Shown piece after piece: positions 9,388 to 20,536 of a DNA stretch of 64,000 nt. Below the pieces are notes generated by a model. That model did no database searches and had not been told where the DNA came from. It saw only the letters and a list, made by a program, of their open reading frames with translations. Positions within the stretch are counted from its first letter, which is position 1. Each line of letters opens with the position of its first letter. A program made the translations under genes and the position numbers. The DNA is taken from NCBI GenBank assembly GCA_010645155.1, contig CM021320.1, positions 981,849 through 1,045,848 on the forward strand. Reading direction: 5' to 3'. The stretch comes from Tigriopus japonicus (Eukaryota; Arthropoda; Copepoda; Harpacticoida; Harpacticidae).

Positions 9388-11367
9388 ATGGATTTCGTCT
9401 CTTCCCTGTTGGAGAAATTGGACAGCCCGGAGAAATCCTTGAATCTGCTCCACCTCGTGATTCAAAACTGGATCGTTTTCCAACGAAACACATTTGATGC
9501 CTTCGATGAAGATGGAGATCCTTATATCAGTCAGATTTTCTTTATTGACGTGTCCACAGGGCGTTATGTGCACAGAGCACAGGGTCAAAAAGTCGATGTG
9601 GGCACCACTCTGGATGTGGATTTCTTGGAGACTAAACTAACCCAAGCATTTTATGGCACCAAAGCCTGTATGGGATTTCCTATTTTAGATGTCGTGGACA
9701 CCAATGAAACATCAAAATTGGTGGATTATCCTCATAGAAGACAAGTGTCCACGAGTTGTCAGTATTTCTTTCAGATTCCCACTTTCAAACTTGAAGAGGG
9801 TCGAGATCAATCTTCGATTTGTCCACCTTGTTTCACGGCTTGGCATGAAATTGCTAACAATCAAAGTTTGGTAGACAAACAATCCTCCCATAGCCAAGTT
9901 GATTCGGTCAAGGATGAAGAAGACGATGCTCGGTATTTCTTGGATTTAGATGTGGGTAGCCCGCTCAAAGAATCTGATGAGGAATCTCTACCGCCATCGG
10001 ATGATGATATCTGGACACCCAAGAGTCCAAAAAGAGCGCGATCTGATCCTGAGGTCAAGAAGAGATCTTCCAAATCGCGACGGAAACAGCCTCAAAAGTT
10101 TAAAGATGAATTAGACGATCTTCCCGAAGATGGCAAGACCTTCACATGCAAGCATTGTCCGGAAGTGTTCACTTCCCGTCAAGCTCATGTGAGTCACATG
10201 AGAAAACGGAAGAAAGTGAAAAGAAGCAAGCGACAAGTGGGTTGTCCAGAGTGCGAAGATGCCAAAGACATTTTCACCTTCAAGCAATTGGTCGAACATG
10301 CCATGGCCAAACACCCAGAAAAAGTGCAGGAATACGAGAAATATCTCCAAGATCCCGAAGAAGAGAAACGGATGCTTGAGCCAATGACATGTTTTAAATG
10401 CGATGGTATTGCCAATGGCAGTTTGATGGTCTTTCGACACAAAGAGATTTATCATGATTTGGGTGACTATCGATGCGACGAGTGTCAAGAACCGTGTCTC
10501 ACCTTCTATGATCTAATGATTCACAATTTTAAGCGTCATTCTAAGCCCACGGAGCATATACAACCCAATGCAGCTGGATTGGACACCGTCACTCATGAAG
10601 ACGGTAAAATTGAAGTGAAAAGGACCAAAGTGATGTGTCCGTTATGTCTCACAGTGTACAAACGCGATTGCGGCTTGTTCAACCATTTGAGGACTAAACA
10701 CGAATGGGGCAGATTCTCATGTGAAGCCTGCGAAGAGACTTGCCATTACTCAAAGGACATCTCATCGCATATGATCAACTTCCATGGCAACGACCCCGCA
10801 GTCAAGTGTCCAAACTGTGACAAAATGTTCAATTTGAAATTCGATCCTGAGAACTTCCGAAACCATTACAAAGAGTGCCGTGTTTACGATTATCAAAAGA
10901 GAGCAATGCGGCCGAAGAAAAAATCCGGCCCGTTGCAATGCCATTACTGTGGGAAAAAATACTCCGTAAAGCAAACCTTGGATGCACACATTAAGATGCA
11001 TCAAGGAATTATACGCTATCGATGCAGTTATTGTGATTATGGCTCCAACCACAAGGCCGTGGTTTTGGACCATGAGAAGACACATCTTCGAAAACGAGGA
11101 CTAACCAATGAAGATACCGGGGTGGTTCTGAGCTATCAATGCGATCAATGTGGTAAACAGTTTGCTCAAAGAAACAGTGTGGCTCGACATGTTAGGGTAG
11201 CCCATCAGGGGATTCGGCCAAGTTATCCGTGTAAAGATTGTGGCGAAGTATTCAAACACACAGTGGCTTTGTACAACCATAAGAAAGAGAAACACGGGTT
11301 TGTTTCGATGCCAGTGAACCGAGGTAGTCGATCAATAGATGATCCAATGATTGCCCTTAATTTGTAA
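9388..11367 (+). CDS. Eleven-finger C2H2 zinc-finger protein, paralog 3
   Basis: Intronless, 659 aa from the ATG at 9388 (MDFVSSLLEKLD); the in-frame codon at 9367 is GTG. The shared N-terminal domain (about 1-165) has LNLLHLVIQNWIVFQR, STGRYVHRAQGQK, ACMGFP, DYPHRR, SCQYFF and CPPCFTAW. An acidic linker (DEEDDA, ESDEESLPPSDDD) leads into a basic one (KKRSSKSRRKQPQK). About eleven C2H2 fingers follow from about residue 257, collinear with the other paralogs. They include the C2HC finger ending HYKEC and a first finger whose second His is replaced by MRKRKK. The fingers are very close to paralog 1, e.g. LQCHYCGKKYS against YQCHYCGKKYS. Likely a nuclear DNA-binding regulator from tandem duplication; target unknown. 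Confidence 0.9.
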   Translation: MDFVSSLLEKLDSPEKSLNLLHLVIQNWIVFQRNTFDAFDEDGDPYISQIFFIDVSTGRYVHRAQGQKVDVGTTLDVDFLETKLTQAFYGTKACMGFPILDVVDTNETSKLVDYPHRRQVSTSCQYFFQIPTFKLEEGRDQSSICPPCFTAWHEIANNQSLVDKQSSHSQVDSVKDEEDDARYFLDLDVGSPLKESDEESLPPSDDDIWTPKSPKRARSDPEVKKRSSKSRRKQPQKFKDELDDLPEDGKTFTCKHCPEVFTSRQAHVSHMRKRKKVKRSKRQVGCPECEDAKDIFTFKQLVEHAMAKHPEKVQEYEKYLQDPEEEKRMLEPMTCFKCDGIANGSLMVFRHKEIYHDLGDYRCDECQEPCLTFYDLMIHNFKRHSKPTEHIQPNAAGLDTVTHEDGKIEVKRTKVMCPLCLTVYKRDCGLFNHLRTKHEWGRFSCEACEETCHYSKDISSHMINFHGNDPAVKCPNCDKMFNLKFDPENFRNHYKECRVYDYQKRAMRPKKKSGPLQCHYCGKKYSVKQTLDAHIKMHQGIIRYRCSYCDYGSNHKAVVLDHEKTHLRKRGLTNEDTGVVLSYQCDQCGKQFAQRNSVARHVRVAHQGIRPSYPCKDCGEVFKHTVALYNHKKEKHGFVSMPVNRGSRSIDDPMIALNL

Positions 11368-12408
11368 AGGAAATGGGTCGCAATTTATTGAGATCACTAG
11401 GTCCTAGATAGAGTTCCAGTACAAATGAAATGCAAAATTCAAAACTGGCCATAAATCTTATTATAAACCTAAGATTTCTATAGCAAACAGTATTCTGAAA
11501 TCCAGTTTTTCCATGAGGTTACAATCTTTTTGAAGTCATAAAAGAAACCATCATAATAAGTAACGCAATTATTGGAATGGACAATTTAGTTTATGGAATC
11601 AAGATCTTCAAGACAACCCCTCCTGCTCCCTCATCTCTTCCTCCGGATTTCATTGGAAACCAACTGTATGAAATACATTTCTCTAACCAAGGAATCAAAT
11701 TACTGTATCTAGTTTTTTTCAGTTTGTCGGGAACAGTTTCAGGAAATGGGCATGAAAAATTCGATTGACTTCAGCAAAAAAAATCTGGCCAATGAGAAAA
11801 TTTCGGACTCAAACTATCACCATTGATGGCGAGTTGTTTTTTAGTGGGTCTAGGGCTCAGAATTGAAACTTTTCAATGAAGAAGGCGCATTCAAGGTTTT
11901 AAGTCAAAAGGAAAAGAGCAAGATGTTGATTGAAAAAGTTGAAGAATTTGCATTATGTTTAAAACTTTTCAAATTTACCCACAGACATTTACAATGACGT
12001 TTTGTTTGAAATCAAACAATATGTTTACAGACTATCATTCTGGAGAGTTTTTTTGAAATATTCTTGCTGCAGATATCGGTACTAAAGAAATGCTTGACTG
12101 CGTTAACAATAACGTTCAATTACTTTCAAATAACGCTGAAATTGCGTCCAATTTAGACTTTTGTCATCCTATTCAATGAACCTTTATTTCGAGTTTCTAA
12201 ATATATGTAATAGATAAGAAATCCTGTGCTTCCAGAGGATGTTACTTGTGCGTTCCTCAAACAGAGTCATGAGTAATATAATCCGCGGATCGTTGCTTAA
12301 AGCAAAGCCTATTCTCTTATCTAATCAGGCAAGTGGCGTGTTGTACTTGCTTCGGATTGCAGTCAACGCCAATGCAACGAGACATTAGAAAAAAACGACG
12401 GGTGCAAC
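11368..12408. other. Intergenic, zinc-finger cluster to VWA region
   Basis: AT-rich. The longest open frames are about 60 codons with no recognisable product. No repeats or RNA genes were recognised. Confidence 0.5.
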
Positions 12409-12729
12409 ATGGGCAAGTCTGACAAGAAATCGAAAGGTGTGAAATCTGGACTATTGGGCTTTCCTGGAAATAAACCGATCATACCCCCTCAACAAACTTG
12501 GGGAGTGGGTGGCCGACCTCGAGGACCACTAAGTTCCCCTGGACCCCAAGACTGCCCATATCCCAACGTAGGAGTTACTGAGCAAACAGACCATCCTTCG
12601 CCATATCCACAAATTCAAGAAGATTTATCCCAACCATCTGGATCTGCGGGTGGATTCACACTGCCATATGGATTGCAAGCCCAAGTTGACATTCCAGTAC
12701 CTCATCAAGCACCATACCCTCCTGTCTAA
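12409..12729 (+). CDS. Small proline-rich ORF, 106 aa
   Basis: Single-exon ORF with a good initiation context (AACATGG). The product starts with a Lys-rich MGKSDKKSKGVKSG. It continues with Pro/Gly/Gln-rich sequence (IIPPQQ, GRPRGPLSSPGPQ, PHQAPYPPV) without a signal peptide or recognised domain. It looks intrinsically disordered. It lies 235 bp upstream of the VWA gene on the same strand. It could be an independent small gene or part of that transcription unit. In the latter case a plausible donor (CAG|GTAATC at 12845) and acceptors (TTCAG/TACAG at 12955-12961) would splice a leader. A short uORF precedes it. Confidence 0.42.
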   Translation: MGKSDKKSKGVKSGLLGFPGNKPIIPPQQTWGVGGRPRGPLSSPGPQDCPYPNVGVTEQTDHPSPYPQIQEDLSQPSGSAGGFTLPYGLQAQVDIPVPHQAPYPPV

Positions 12730-12964
12730 ATTTTAATACAAAAGGTTGATTTAGAGGCGTGATTATTTTTTTCCTTAATAATAAGCTGACCTCCTTGACA
12801 ATTGATTCCGTTTGCATTCATACAACGTACAGGTCAAAAGGCAGGTAATCTAATGTGGTTGCCAAGGCCATACTCTTGTGATATACTAAAAAGGAAAGCA
12901 ATATTGCACCATGCTTTGGTATGAATGATTCCATAGTGAGATCGCCTCCAAGTTCAGTACAGAA

Positions 12965-14428
12965 ATGGCACAATCGAGGGAGGTCGCACCTCTCACTTTC
13001 GAAGCTCGGTTAACCAAAGCTCCAGGTTTGACACTCTTTGGAGGAAATGAAGCAACAGGGAAGGAATATTTTCTTACCTTAAAGGGAACTGGTAACGTTT
13101 CAAACATTCCGGGACTTCAAGAGATTCAAGATGAGGAGATTGAATTTCTTCTCATCCTTGACCGATCTGGTTCCATGGACGGCAATCCATGGCGTCAAGT
13201 CCAGAGGGCGGTGCTGAAGGTCATGCATATGATTCAGGCCAATCATAAGCTGGCTTTGACCATTATGATCTATGCCGCCAGGGCTAACTTCCTCACTTTA
13301 TCTTCGGATTTTTCCGCGGCAGAGAAACAAGTCCTACAATTGCAGGCTTCCGGTGCCACCAACTTTGTTTCGGTTTTCGACACAGTCAATGAGATGTTGA
13401 AGACCAGGTGCCTTCAATCCGAAACTACGAAAACCAACCAACCAAAGAAACGCAACATAGTGGCATACTTCATGACCGATGGTTGTGACACGTGCAACAC
13501 CCACGAAGGGATTATGGCTTCTCGAGAAAAGCTTAAGAAGACTATCGCTTCGTATGGTCAAGTCGTTCATATTCACGCCCTTGGATTTGGTTCTAACCAT
13601 AATGAGGAGTTTTTGGAGAGTCTAACATTGACGGGAACCAGCGATGGATCTTACAATTATATTGACCCAAGTATGGGCGACAATGCCTTGGAGGAACGAA
13701 TAGTTAGCCTACTGTCCGAAGTCGCTGGCCTAGTTGGAAGAAGCGTTCACTTGAACCTTTCTTTATTTGGGGATAACCTGTTTCTAGGCGACTGGTTTGG
13801 TTCAGGTTGCCAAACATCGGTGTTGTCCGCGTTTTTTGAATCCAAAGGTGACCAAGCTATAATTGAGACCACCAAGTTTGTTCATGTTCCTACCGAAGAG
13901 GCCTTTGAAATTTCCGTGGGATTGCTTCAGAACCTTCATGAAACGACTGTTCCTTTGGTTTGCGATGTTTCCAAAGTTGAATTTGTTCAGGAACCTTCTC
14001 AAGAAGAAAGTGAACGATTGGAGGTTCGGAAACTCAGAACAGGTTTTAACTTCCTAACCAACCGGTTAGGAGACATCACCGGGGAAAATAATCCTTCGGA
14101 GGAAATGGATATCGTACGTCCATGGTATGACGAACTCAAGGAACGAACCGAAAAAGCCCAGAAAACCACTCCAAAAGACAGTCGTGAGAAAGACAGGGAT
14201 CTTGATGAGCTCATTCGGGCAGCTGAGATTGGTTTGGATTTGGCTAAGAAGGTTATGGAACCGGAGAAAACGTTGGGAAAAGAAGAGCTTCGCAAGGAGA
14301 TCAGAGGAATGAAAGGTGGGTACCAAGTAATGTCTCGTCAAATGCATAACAAGGTTCAATCAAAAACCAAAGAAAGAGCAAGTAAGGATCGGTCCAACTG
14401 GCAAATGTCAAGTGGTATGATGGATTAA
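12965..14428 (+). CDS. von Willebrand factor A (VWA) domain protein, 487 aa
   Basis: Single-exon ORF. The VWA domain spans about residues 58-245. The metal-ion-dependent adhesion site looks complete: DxSxS at D66-R-S68-G-S70, a Thr at about 132 (SGATNF) and an Asp at about 172 (YFMTDG). Hydrophobic beta strands flank it (FLLILD, VAYFMTDG, VHIHALGFGS). A beta-rich segment (about 250-345) and a charged alpha-helical C-terminus (about 350-487, many Lys/Glu) follow. No signal peptide or membrane segment was seen, so a cytosolic protein is likely. VWA domains usually mediate metal-dependent protein binding; the partner is unknown. The gene converges with the PhnD-like gene, and their stop codons are 30 bp apart. 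The first poly(A) signal I see downstream is AATAAA at 14834-14839, inside the antisense gene. Confidence 0.85.
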   Translation: MAQSREVAPLTFEARLTKAPGLTLFGGNEATGKEYFLTLKGTGNVSNIPGLQEIQDEEIEFLLILDRSGSMDGNPWRQVQRAVLKVMHMIQANHKLALTIMIYAARANFLTLSSDFSAAEKQVLQLQASGATNFVSVFDTVNEMLKTRCLQSETTKTNQPKKRNIVAYFMTDGCDTCNTHEGIMASREKLKKTIASYGQVVHIHALGFGSNHNEEFLESLTLTGTSDGSYNYIDPSMGDNALEERIVSLLSEVAGLVGRSVHLNLSLFGDNLFLGDWFGSGCQTSVLSAFFESKGDQAIIETTKFVHVPTEEAFEISVGLLQNLHETTVPLVCDVSKVEFVQEPSQEESERLEVRKLRTGFNFLTNRLGDITGENNPSEEMDIVRPWYDELKERTEKAQKTTPKDSREKDRDLDELIRAAEIGLDLAKKVMEPEKTLGKEELRKEIRGMKGGYQVMSRQMHNKVQSKTKERASKDRSNWQMSSGMMD

Positions 14429-14458
14429 GAAAGTGATTCAGCATTGTTGCATTTTGTT

Positions 14459-15926
14459 TTATAGCCATTGAAATGTTTTACGAAATACAGTACTACCTTT
14501 ATAATATCTGAGAGCAATGGTTTGCAAGAAGGACACCTCGTTCCAACTTACAACACATCTATGTATGCGAACGTTACTGTAAAAAAATGGGGCGATTTTG
14601 CGGATCCCTCTTTGGTGAGGAACATCTTGCTTTTGGCGAATATGTTCAGCTGATTTCCCGTTTTTGTAGACAACCACATTGAAATAGTTGCCCCCAGGGA
14701 GCATTTCCATCGACAAGTAGAACCAAACGATACTTGGATCGAGATTGTCAGTCATGGATTTGTCTATGGCCCAACATTCTGCCGTGATCTCATTATCATT
14801 GAGACATCTATCCACTAATTTAGGCCTTTCTCCAATAAACACAGTGCAATCTCTCTTCAACTCAGGATCCGTGGCAAAGGCATCATCCAAGTCTCCGGGG
14901 AAAAACACACGTCCATTTCGAGAATCCTCCAAAGTAAATTCAGCAAAGGCACTCCGATTGGCTAAAGCTGCTTTGATGGCTTCAAGAATGCATTTGGTAT
15001 CGTTGGGTACTTGCAATTTTTTGAGCAAAGCTTCCACATCCTCAGCCATCGGTTTGGTTGGCCCTTGCCCTGAAGTGCCTTCGCCTACGATAACTTCCGA
15101 TAGCATTTTTTGTGAATACTGATCATAGATTGAAAATCCGATTTTCTGGTCGTCCGTTTCCATAGATTCTAAAAGAAGAGCCTCTCTGGCATGTTTCACT
15201 TCCGGAGTTGGATCAGTGGCTGCATTGATTAGGGCTTTCCTTAAGAGTTGCACGTTTTCCGATGATTCGGTGGTCGGTGTGACGTAAGGCAATGCTGGAA
15301 ACTCGGGTGTGAATTCGATGATGCGGATTTGAGCTGTCTCTGCTGGGTGATATCGTTGAAACAAAGCCAGTGTAACAGCATCTATTGCGGCAAAATCTAC
15401 TGTTTTAGAAACTACGGCTTGAATGGATTTAACATGAGCTCCAGTGGTAACAACTTTAATGGTGGTGGCCAATTCCCTCCCTAGGGCTGCATGGAGTAAA
15501 AGGTAACCTGAGCAAGATCCCAAATCGTTCACTGCAGCCGTTTTTCCTCGGAGGTCATTGATCCTGAGCACATCGCTTTCGTTATGCACAATCACGGCAG
15601 AACTATAAAAGTAATCTCGACACCCTTGGGCCTTGTAATTGGGTGTTGCCACCACTTGATACAGCCCTCTTTCACCAGCAACTAAAGGCCATCCACACGT
15701 CTGTTTCATGTCAAATGTTGCTAGACCTAGTTTTTGTGCATGGCCTGCAATGGCTTTTTGCCATATAGTATTAAATGACTCCATTTCAGGGAAATTGTAC
15801 ATGTTCAATGAGATCGGCATGGCTGCTAATATAATTGCACAAGTGGAGAGACTAGTCGACCGTATATTCTCGACTCTATTGACTTGGAAACTCACAATGA
15901 TGTGCTTTTAAAGACGAGAGTTGCAT
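14459..15926 (-). CDS. PhnD-type (COG3221) substrate-binding protein with one intron
   Basis: The preferred model has exons 15926-15896 and 15822-14459 with a 73-nt intron (donor CATT|GTGAGT, acceptor TTAGCAG|CC). It encodes 464 aa. Initiation at the ATG at 15820, giving 453 aa, is the alternative. Residues about 12-250 match the type-2 periplasmic binding fold of phosphate/phosphonate ABC-transporter receptors. Landmarks are QTCGWPLV, VATPNY, GCRDYFYSSAVIV, LRGKTAAVND, SGYLLL, TGAHVKSI, DFAAIDAVT and FPALPYVTP. The remaining ~210 residues are an extension I do not recognise. The family is overwhelmingly bacterial, where these proteins are short and solitary or paired with ABC permeases; no transporter genes occur here. 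No signal peptide is evident in either model. A horizontally acquired, now eukaryotic gene is the best inference. The ligand is unknown. Confidence 0.82.
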
Positions 15927-18900
15927 CGCGAAGACCCTTGTGTCGTCATTGTTGACGTTTTGACGAACGCATTCTAAGAACAAGTGATATCGGATGCCTC
16001 GTTAGCAGAACCGTTCGTTAAACAATGGTATGAAAATTTATTCAACAAACCAAATGCACTGTATGATAAACATTATTCGAAGATGTGAATCCGTTGATAA
16101 TGGTTTATTTTTGTTGATTGAATAAGAACTAAAAAGATAAAAAACACAAAAGAAGGATTGGGGTCAAGAATATATCTTGTAGATTGTGTGTGAGAGCTTT
16201 ATACATTACTAGGTGTGTCAAAGCCAAAATTGTATTTTAAAAAAAGTATAAAAGATAGCATATTCATCAAAGTTGGTCCTCTAGCAAGTTAGGGTTGGCT
16301 TTTTGAGATTGGTTTTCTCATAGAAATGATTAGAGCTATTTTCCTGATGTTTTATACCTACAACACCCTTTCTTTCCGTCATTAAATTTATTAAGACTTT
16401 ATTTTGCCCCAAGTTTTCTCCTTCGAAAGATGTATTTATACAATTGTGCAATATCTGTCTTTTTGAAAACTCGAAATGACTCTGAGAAAAGTTGCAAAAC
16501 ACAATGACATTGGAAACAATAAACGCTCCATTTCAGGATGAACTACTTTTTTGATTCGGATTATTATTTTGGTTCTCCACTTTTTCTTTGCAAGCTTTGT
16601 CTCGAAAAACTTAGCAACAAACCCTTATCAATGCATGCATTGCATAGATTTGGGTCATTCAAATATTTGTTTTAAGCTATTGGATTAGATTACCACGCAT
16701 TAAGATCATGACCAACATACATTTTCATTAGCTCTAGTTCTAACACCACTGTCAAGTGCAACTAAACTTTCCTTCTTTTTGCGCTAGATAGAGATTGATT
16801 ATTCGTATTAGGCCAAGGATGACTCAACGAAGGATATATTACAGAATACCACTTAAGGCCGAGTTACTACAATGAAAATTCAACGGAACATTTACTGCTT
16901 TAAAATAACCTCTCATTTTAGTACAATGACAGGCCTTAAGCTGTATTTCTGTAATTCGTCCTGAGAAATTAAGATGTCCTTGATTAGGCACACTACAATA
17001 TTAATTTCATAACTTGCGTGAGAATATTTGCCAAATAAACGGCTGGACCATTCCTCAAAAATATGAATTTAAATGACTTTGAAACTAAATGGACTTTAAA
17101 ATTGTTATTGAAGGACTAGAAATTGCTAGTAACATTTAACTTAAGCAGACTCCGTCCGAATGTAACTCGAAACGGATCTGATTTATTTTTCCTTAAAAGT
17201 CTTGCGGGTTTACCTGTGCTCATTGCTTCAAATGAGATGAAACTTATCCCCTATTTACCTAAAACATAGCAGGAAAAGTACTCGCCTTCAATTACGACCT
17301 GAAGTACTCGCTTAGACAGTCCTCCAAGAGCTTCCTTGAGCATGTCGATTTTGTAATCTACATTAAAAAGAATTTCTAATTATGCTGGTTCGTCTTGATA
17401 GCAACGGGCATATTCTGGACCTGCTCCTCTAAAGTGCCCACCCATGCTGCTTTTACTGATGGTGTTCCCATTCCTCTCTCCCATCTTGCTCCCCTCTTCT
17501 CCGTTGTTCCACGGAAGTTCGCCACGGATTTTCCCTCGGTCTCCCGGCTCCTCCTCGGTTCCCTATTTTCCACCGGTCCAAGTTACTCATGTTCCATCTT
17601 TCCGCGTTCCTCCTTCAAGACCCACTTGGATCAAGGGTGGCCATTCTCTGATCCATAAACCTCATTTCTCAGGGGCCTACAAGAAAAGTCTTTGAGAAAA
17701 ATTCTAAACAAAGTATTTTGCACAAATAGAGCGTGCTTTGACATGTTGTCCAAGTTTAAAATAAGAACTTTTTTGGGTCCAGTATTAGGTGGCTTGATGT
17801 TGAGATGGAAGGTTGGTTTCATAGGTCCTTTTCAGCTGAATCATTTGTGGTCACCTTTGACATTTTCTCTGTCGATCTTTTGCTAAGCCTTCTTTTCCCT
17901 TTTAGTACCCACAGGATTCCCTCTTGAACAAGAACGACAAGAACTAAGACATACGAAAGACGAAAGAGTACATCTCAATCCCAGAGCACATTTTCACCCC
18001 CATTTCTAGGAGACAAAAACTAGGCCTCTCTTAAGCGCCAACAAGAAGCTATTCATGTTCCGTGTTTGTGCTTTTGAAAAGTGAATGAGCAAGAGGGGTG
18101 AGGTGGCATGTTAAATGGCTTGGAACATTTCACACATAAATTTCAAAGCGAACGATTCATTTCAATTGCCAATTTGAACTCTGCACATAGTCAGGTAAGA
18201 AGTTCATCGGGAGTTTCTCAACTATTTTTACGTCACTCTTTCATTGTTTGTTAGATTGATTGACGTTTCATTTGCTTATGTTATCTATCTGACATACATT
18301 CGATAAATAATAGCCTGTGAAACTATTATTATTATAAAGATCATTCAAGGGTGAACGATTATCATGTCCTTATTCGATTTTAGTCTAAATGTCTGAGTCT
18401 CACTCTGTTTCCAACCAGTTGGCTCTGTCTCTTAGGGATGCCATGTCAGATACTCAGTAAAGGTCAGACCGGCCATCAAATTAAGGTTCTGGCCATAAAG
18501 TTTTAGGTACACATTCATTCCAATTTCAAAGGCAAATTAAATACTTAAAATTCTGGAACATTTTCAAGGCCAAATGCGTTCACCATTCAAGTTCAAATGT
18601 TCCATGAAGCCTTCAAGGTCTTCGTCGATTGAATAGATTGAACCCAATTTCAGGAGAACACTTCTGAATGATTTCTTGTCAGTCTTTTCTCTTCCTCCTC
18701 GATCGACGCCTGAGTCTTATTATTGGTCTCTCACATGTAAGAGATGGTCCTAGATACACAGATGATGCCATTAGGAAGCTGAAAGCCCTCCATTAAATTA
18801 TCAAAGCGAGATATGTTAATACCACCGTTCCTTAGCAGTTCTTCTGTCTGCTTCTGATTGTGGCGTTGTGCCCCTAAGAAGTGTCGTGTGGTAACACTGT

Positions 18901-20536
18901 ATTTTTCCCTCTTCTTGACATTCTAGTGTACTTAAGTGAGTATGTACGTATAATGGATTTTGGGGATAGGATACACACTAGTGGGAAGATGATCTGGAGA
19001 TCTGATGAGGCTGATGCTTGAGAGATGGGAATACATCTATGAGCCCTTTCAAGAGTTTTCAATTTTCCTATGACTTGATGAATAATTGATGAGCTCCAAA
19101 TATGACGGAAAAAGAAGTCAAATTGTAGACCTCGAAGAGAGTGCTTCAACCTTTGGGGTCACGTATCTTGAAAAAGCAGAGAAAATCAATGCAAACCTCT
19201 GTTAAAGTCTTTGCCACGGAAATTCCTATGACGGATTTGGAGCCATTCGTGGCGCATTCCAGTGGTTCAGTTGGACCAGATTATTGTATAAATGCACCAG
19301 ACCCCCCTTTTAGAGCACAGGAAACGAGTGGACGGTGGTGTCATAAGGAACAACCTGTTCCCACGTTCCCAAAGCGAGGAATGCCAATGCATTGTATTGC
19401 TGAGCTTGCGTGAGGTCATAGCCTTTATGGAGCCAGTAACATTAAGGAGAGCGAGAGGGTTATTGGTTTCCAGTAATTTGGGAACCATGGAACTGGATCC
19501 TTGGGGCAATAAATGCAATGCCAGACATGCCGTGTGTGTTCTACAGTTCAACAACCATTTGGGAATTGCATTTAACACACAGACTCTGAAAGCTCTAAAC
19601 CCGATTTTGAACTTTCCTTGCCCTCGATAAAGGCGCTTGTTTTTGGGGAGATAATCCACTCGGTGAACAACTTTCAAACATGTTTTGAGACCTGCCCACG
19701 TTAATTTTCTGGTTCCAATTAATGTCCCTAGCGGGGCATGACCTAAATTCCCGTCCAAAAGCGGGGATGCAAAAACCAGTTTGAGCGAACTTTTCTGGAA
19801 TCCCTAATTCTCAGCCTTCATTGGCACCTATCTGGTATTTTATGGTTCCTTGATTGCCATTGGCGACCCTTGGAGGCAAACTAGTAGCAGCATACAGACA
19901 AACAGTCCTCTTCTCGCCCCTTTCTTCACTTCCTTCCATTCTCCTCCCTTCTTTTTTGTGAGAACAGGCCAACTACATACAGAGTATGGCGGCAAAACTT
20001 TGTTCCACTTGCCTCGAAAAATTGCTCTCATTATTGGAAACGCCGTTCGACACTTTCCCAAGCAAGAAGGAATTTCTCACCAAACTCGACTTTGGAACAC
20101 TCACCAGACCCTCTACATTTCAAAAATGTATAGCACTTATTTTACCACAAACGCCCACATTTTCTGGTGGGAGCACACAACAAAAACTTGCGTCTAATTT
20201 TTGTTGTCGAGTTTTGTCATGACACTGACGAACCAAAAGTTTATAAACTTCAACCAGCTTTACAATGTTACTGTGTTAACTGATTAGGGTTGCCAAGGAA
20301 CAATAATCTTCTCATCATGCTTCCTTGGATTTTAATCAAATGATATTACCACCTTGTTTCTTGAACTTTTCGTGAAGGTCAAAGTTGATGCCTCTGGGTC
20401 TTTGCTCATCCGTCAACCTGAATCTTTATTACAACTTTGGGTCGAGGTAATTACTGTCGACAGAACAAAAGAGGTTCTCAAGAGAGAAAAAACATAATTG
20501 AAATTGATTTTTTGCCGCCAAATTTCTTCCTCTGTT
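15927..20536. other. Gene-poor block, part 1
   Basis: No supported gene. The longest open frame is 163 codons on the minus strand at 19267-19758. It overlaps a 112-codon plus-strand frame and resembles nothing I know. The first kilobases are strongly AT-rich. Distal enhancers or unseen short exons could lie here, but I see no positive evidence. Confidence 0.45.

Noticed and set aside
19267..19758. 163-codon minus-strand frame in the gene-poor block
   Set aside because: It overlaps a 112-codon plus-strand frame of equal plausibility and has no domain or signal features.
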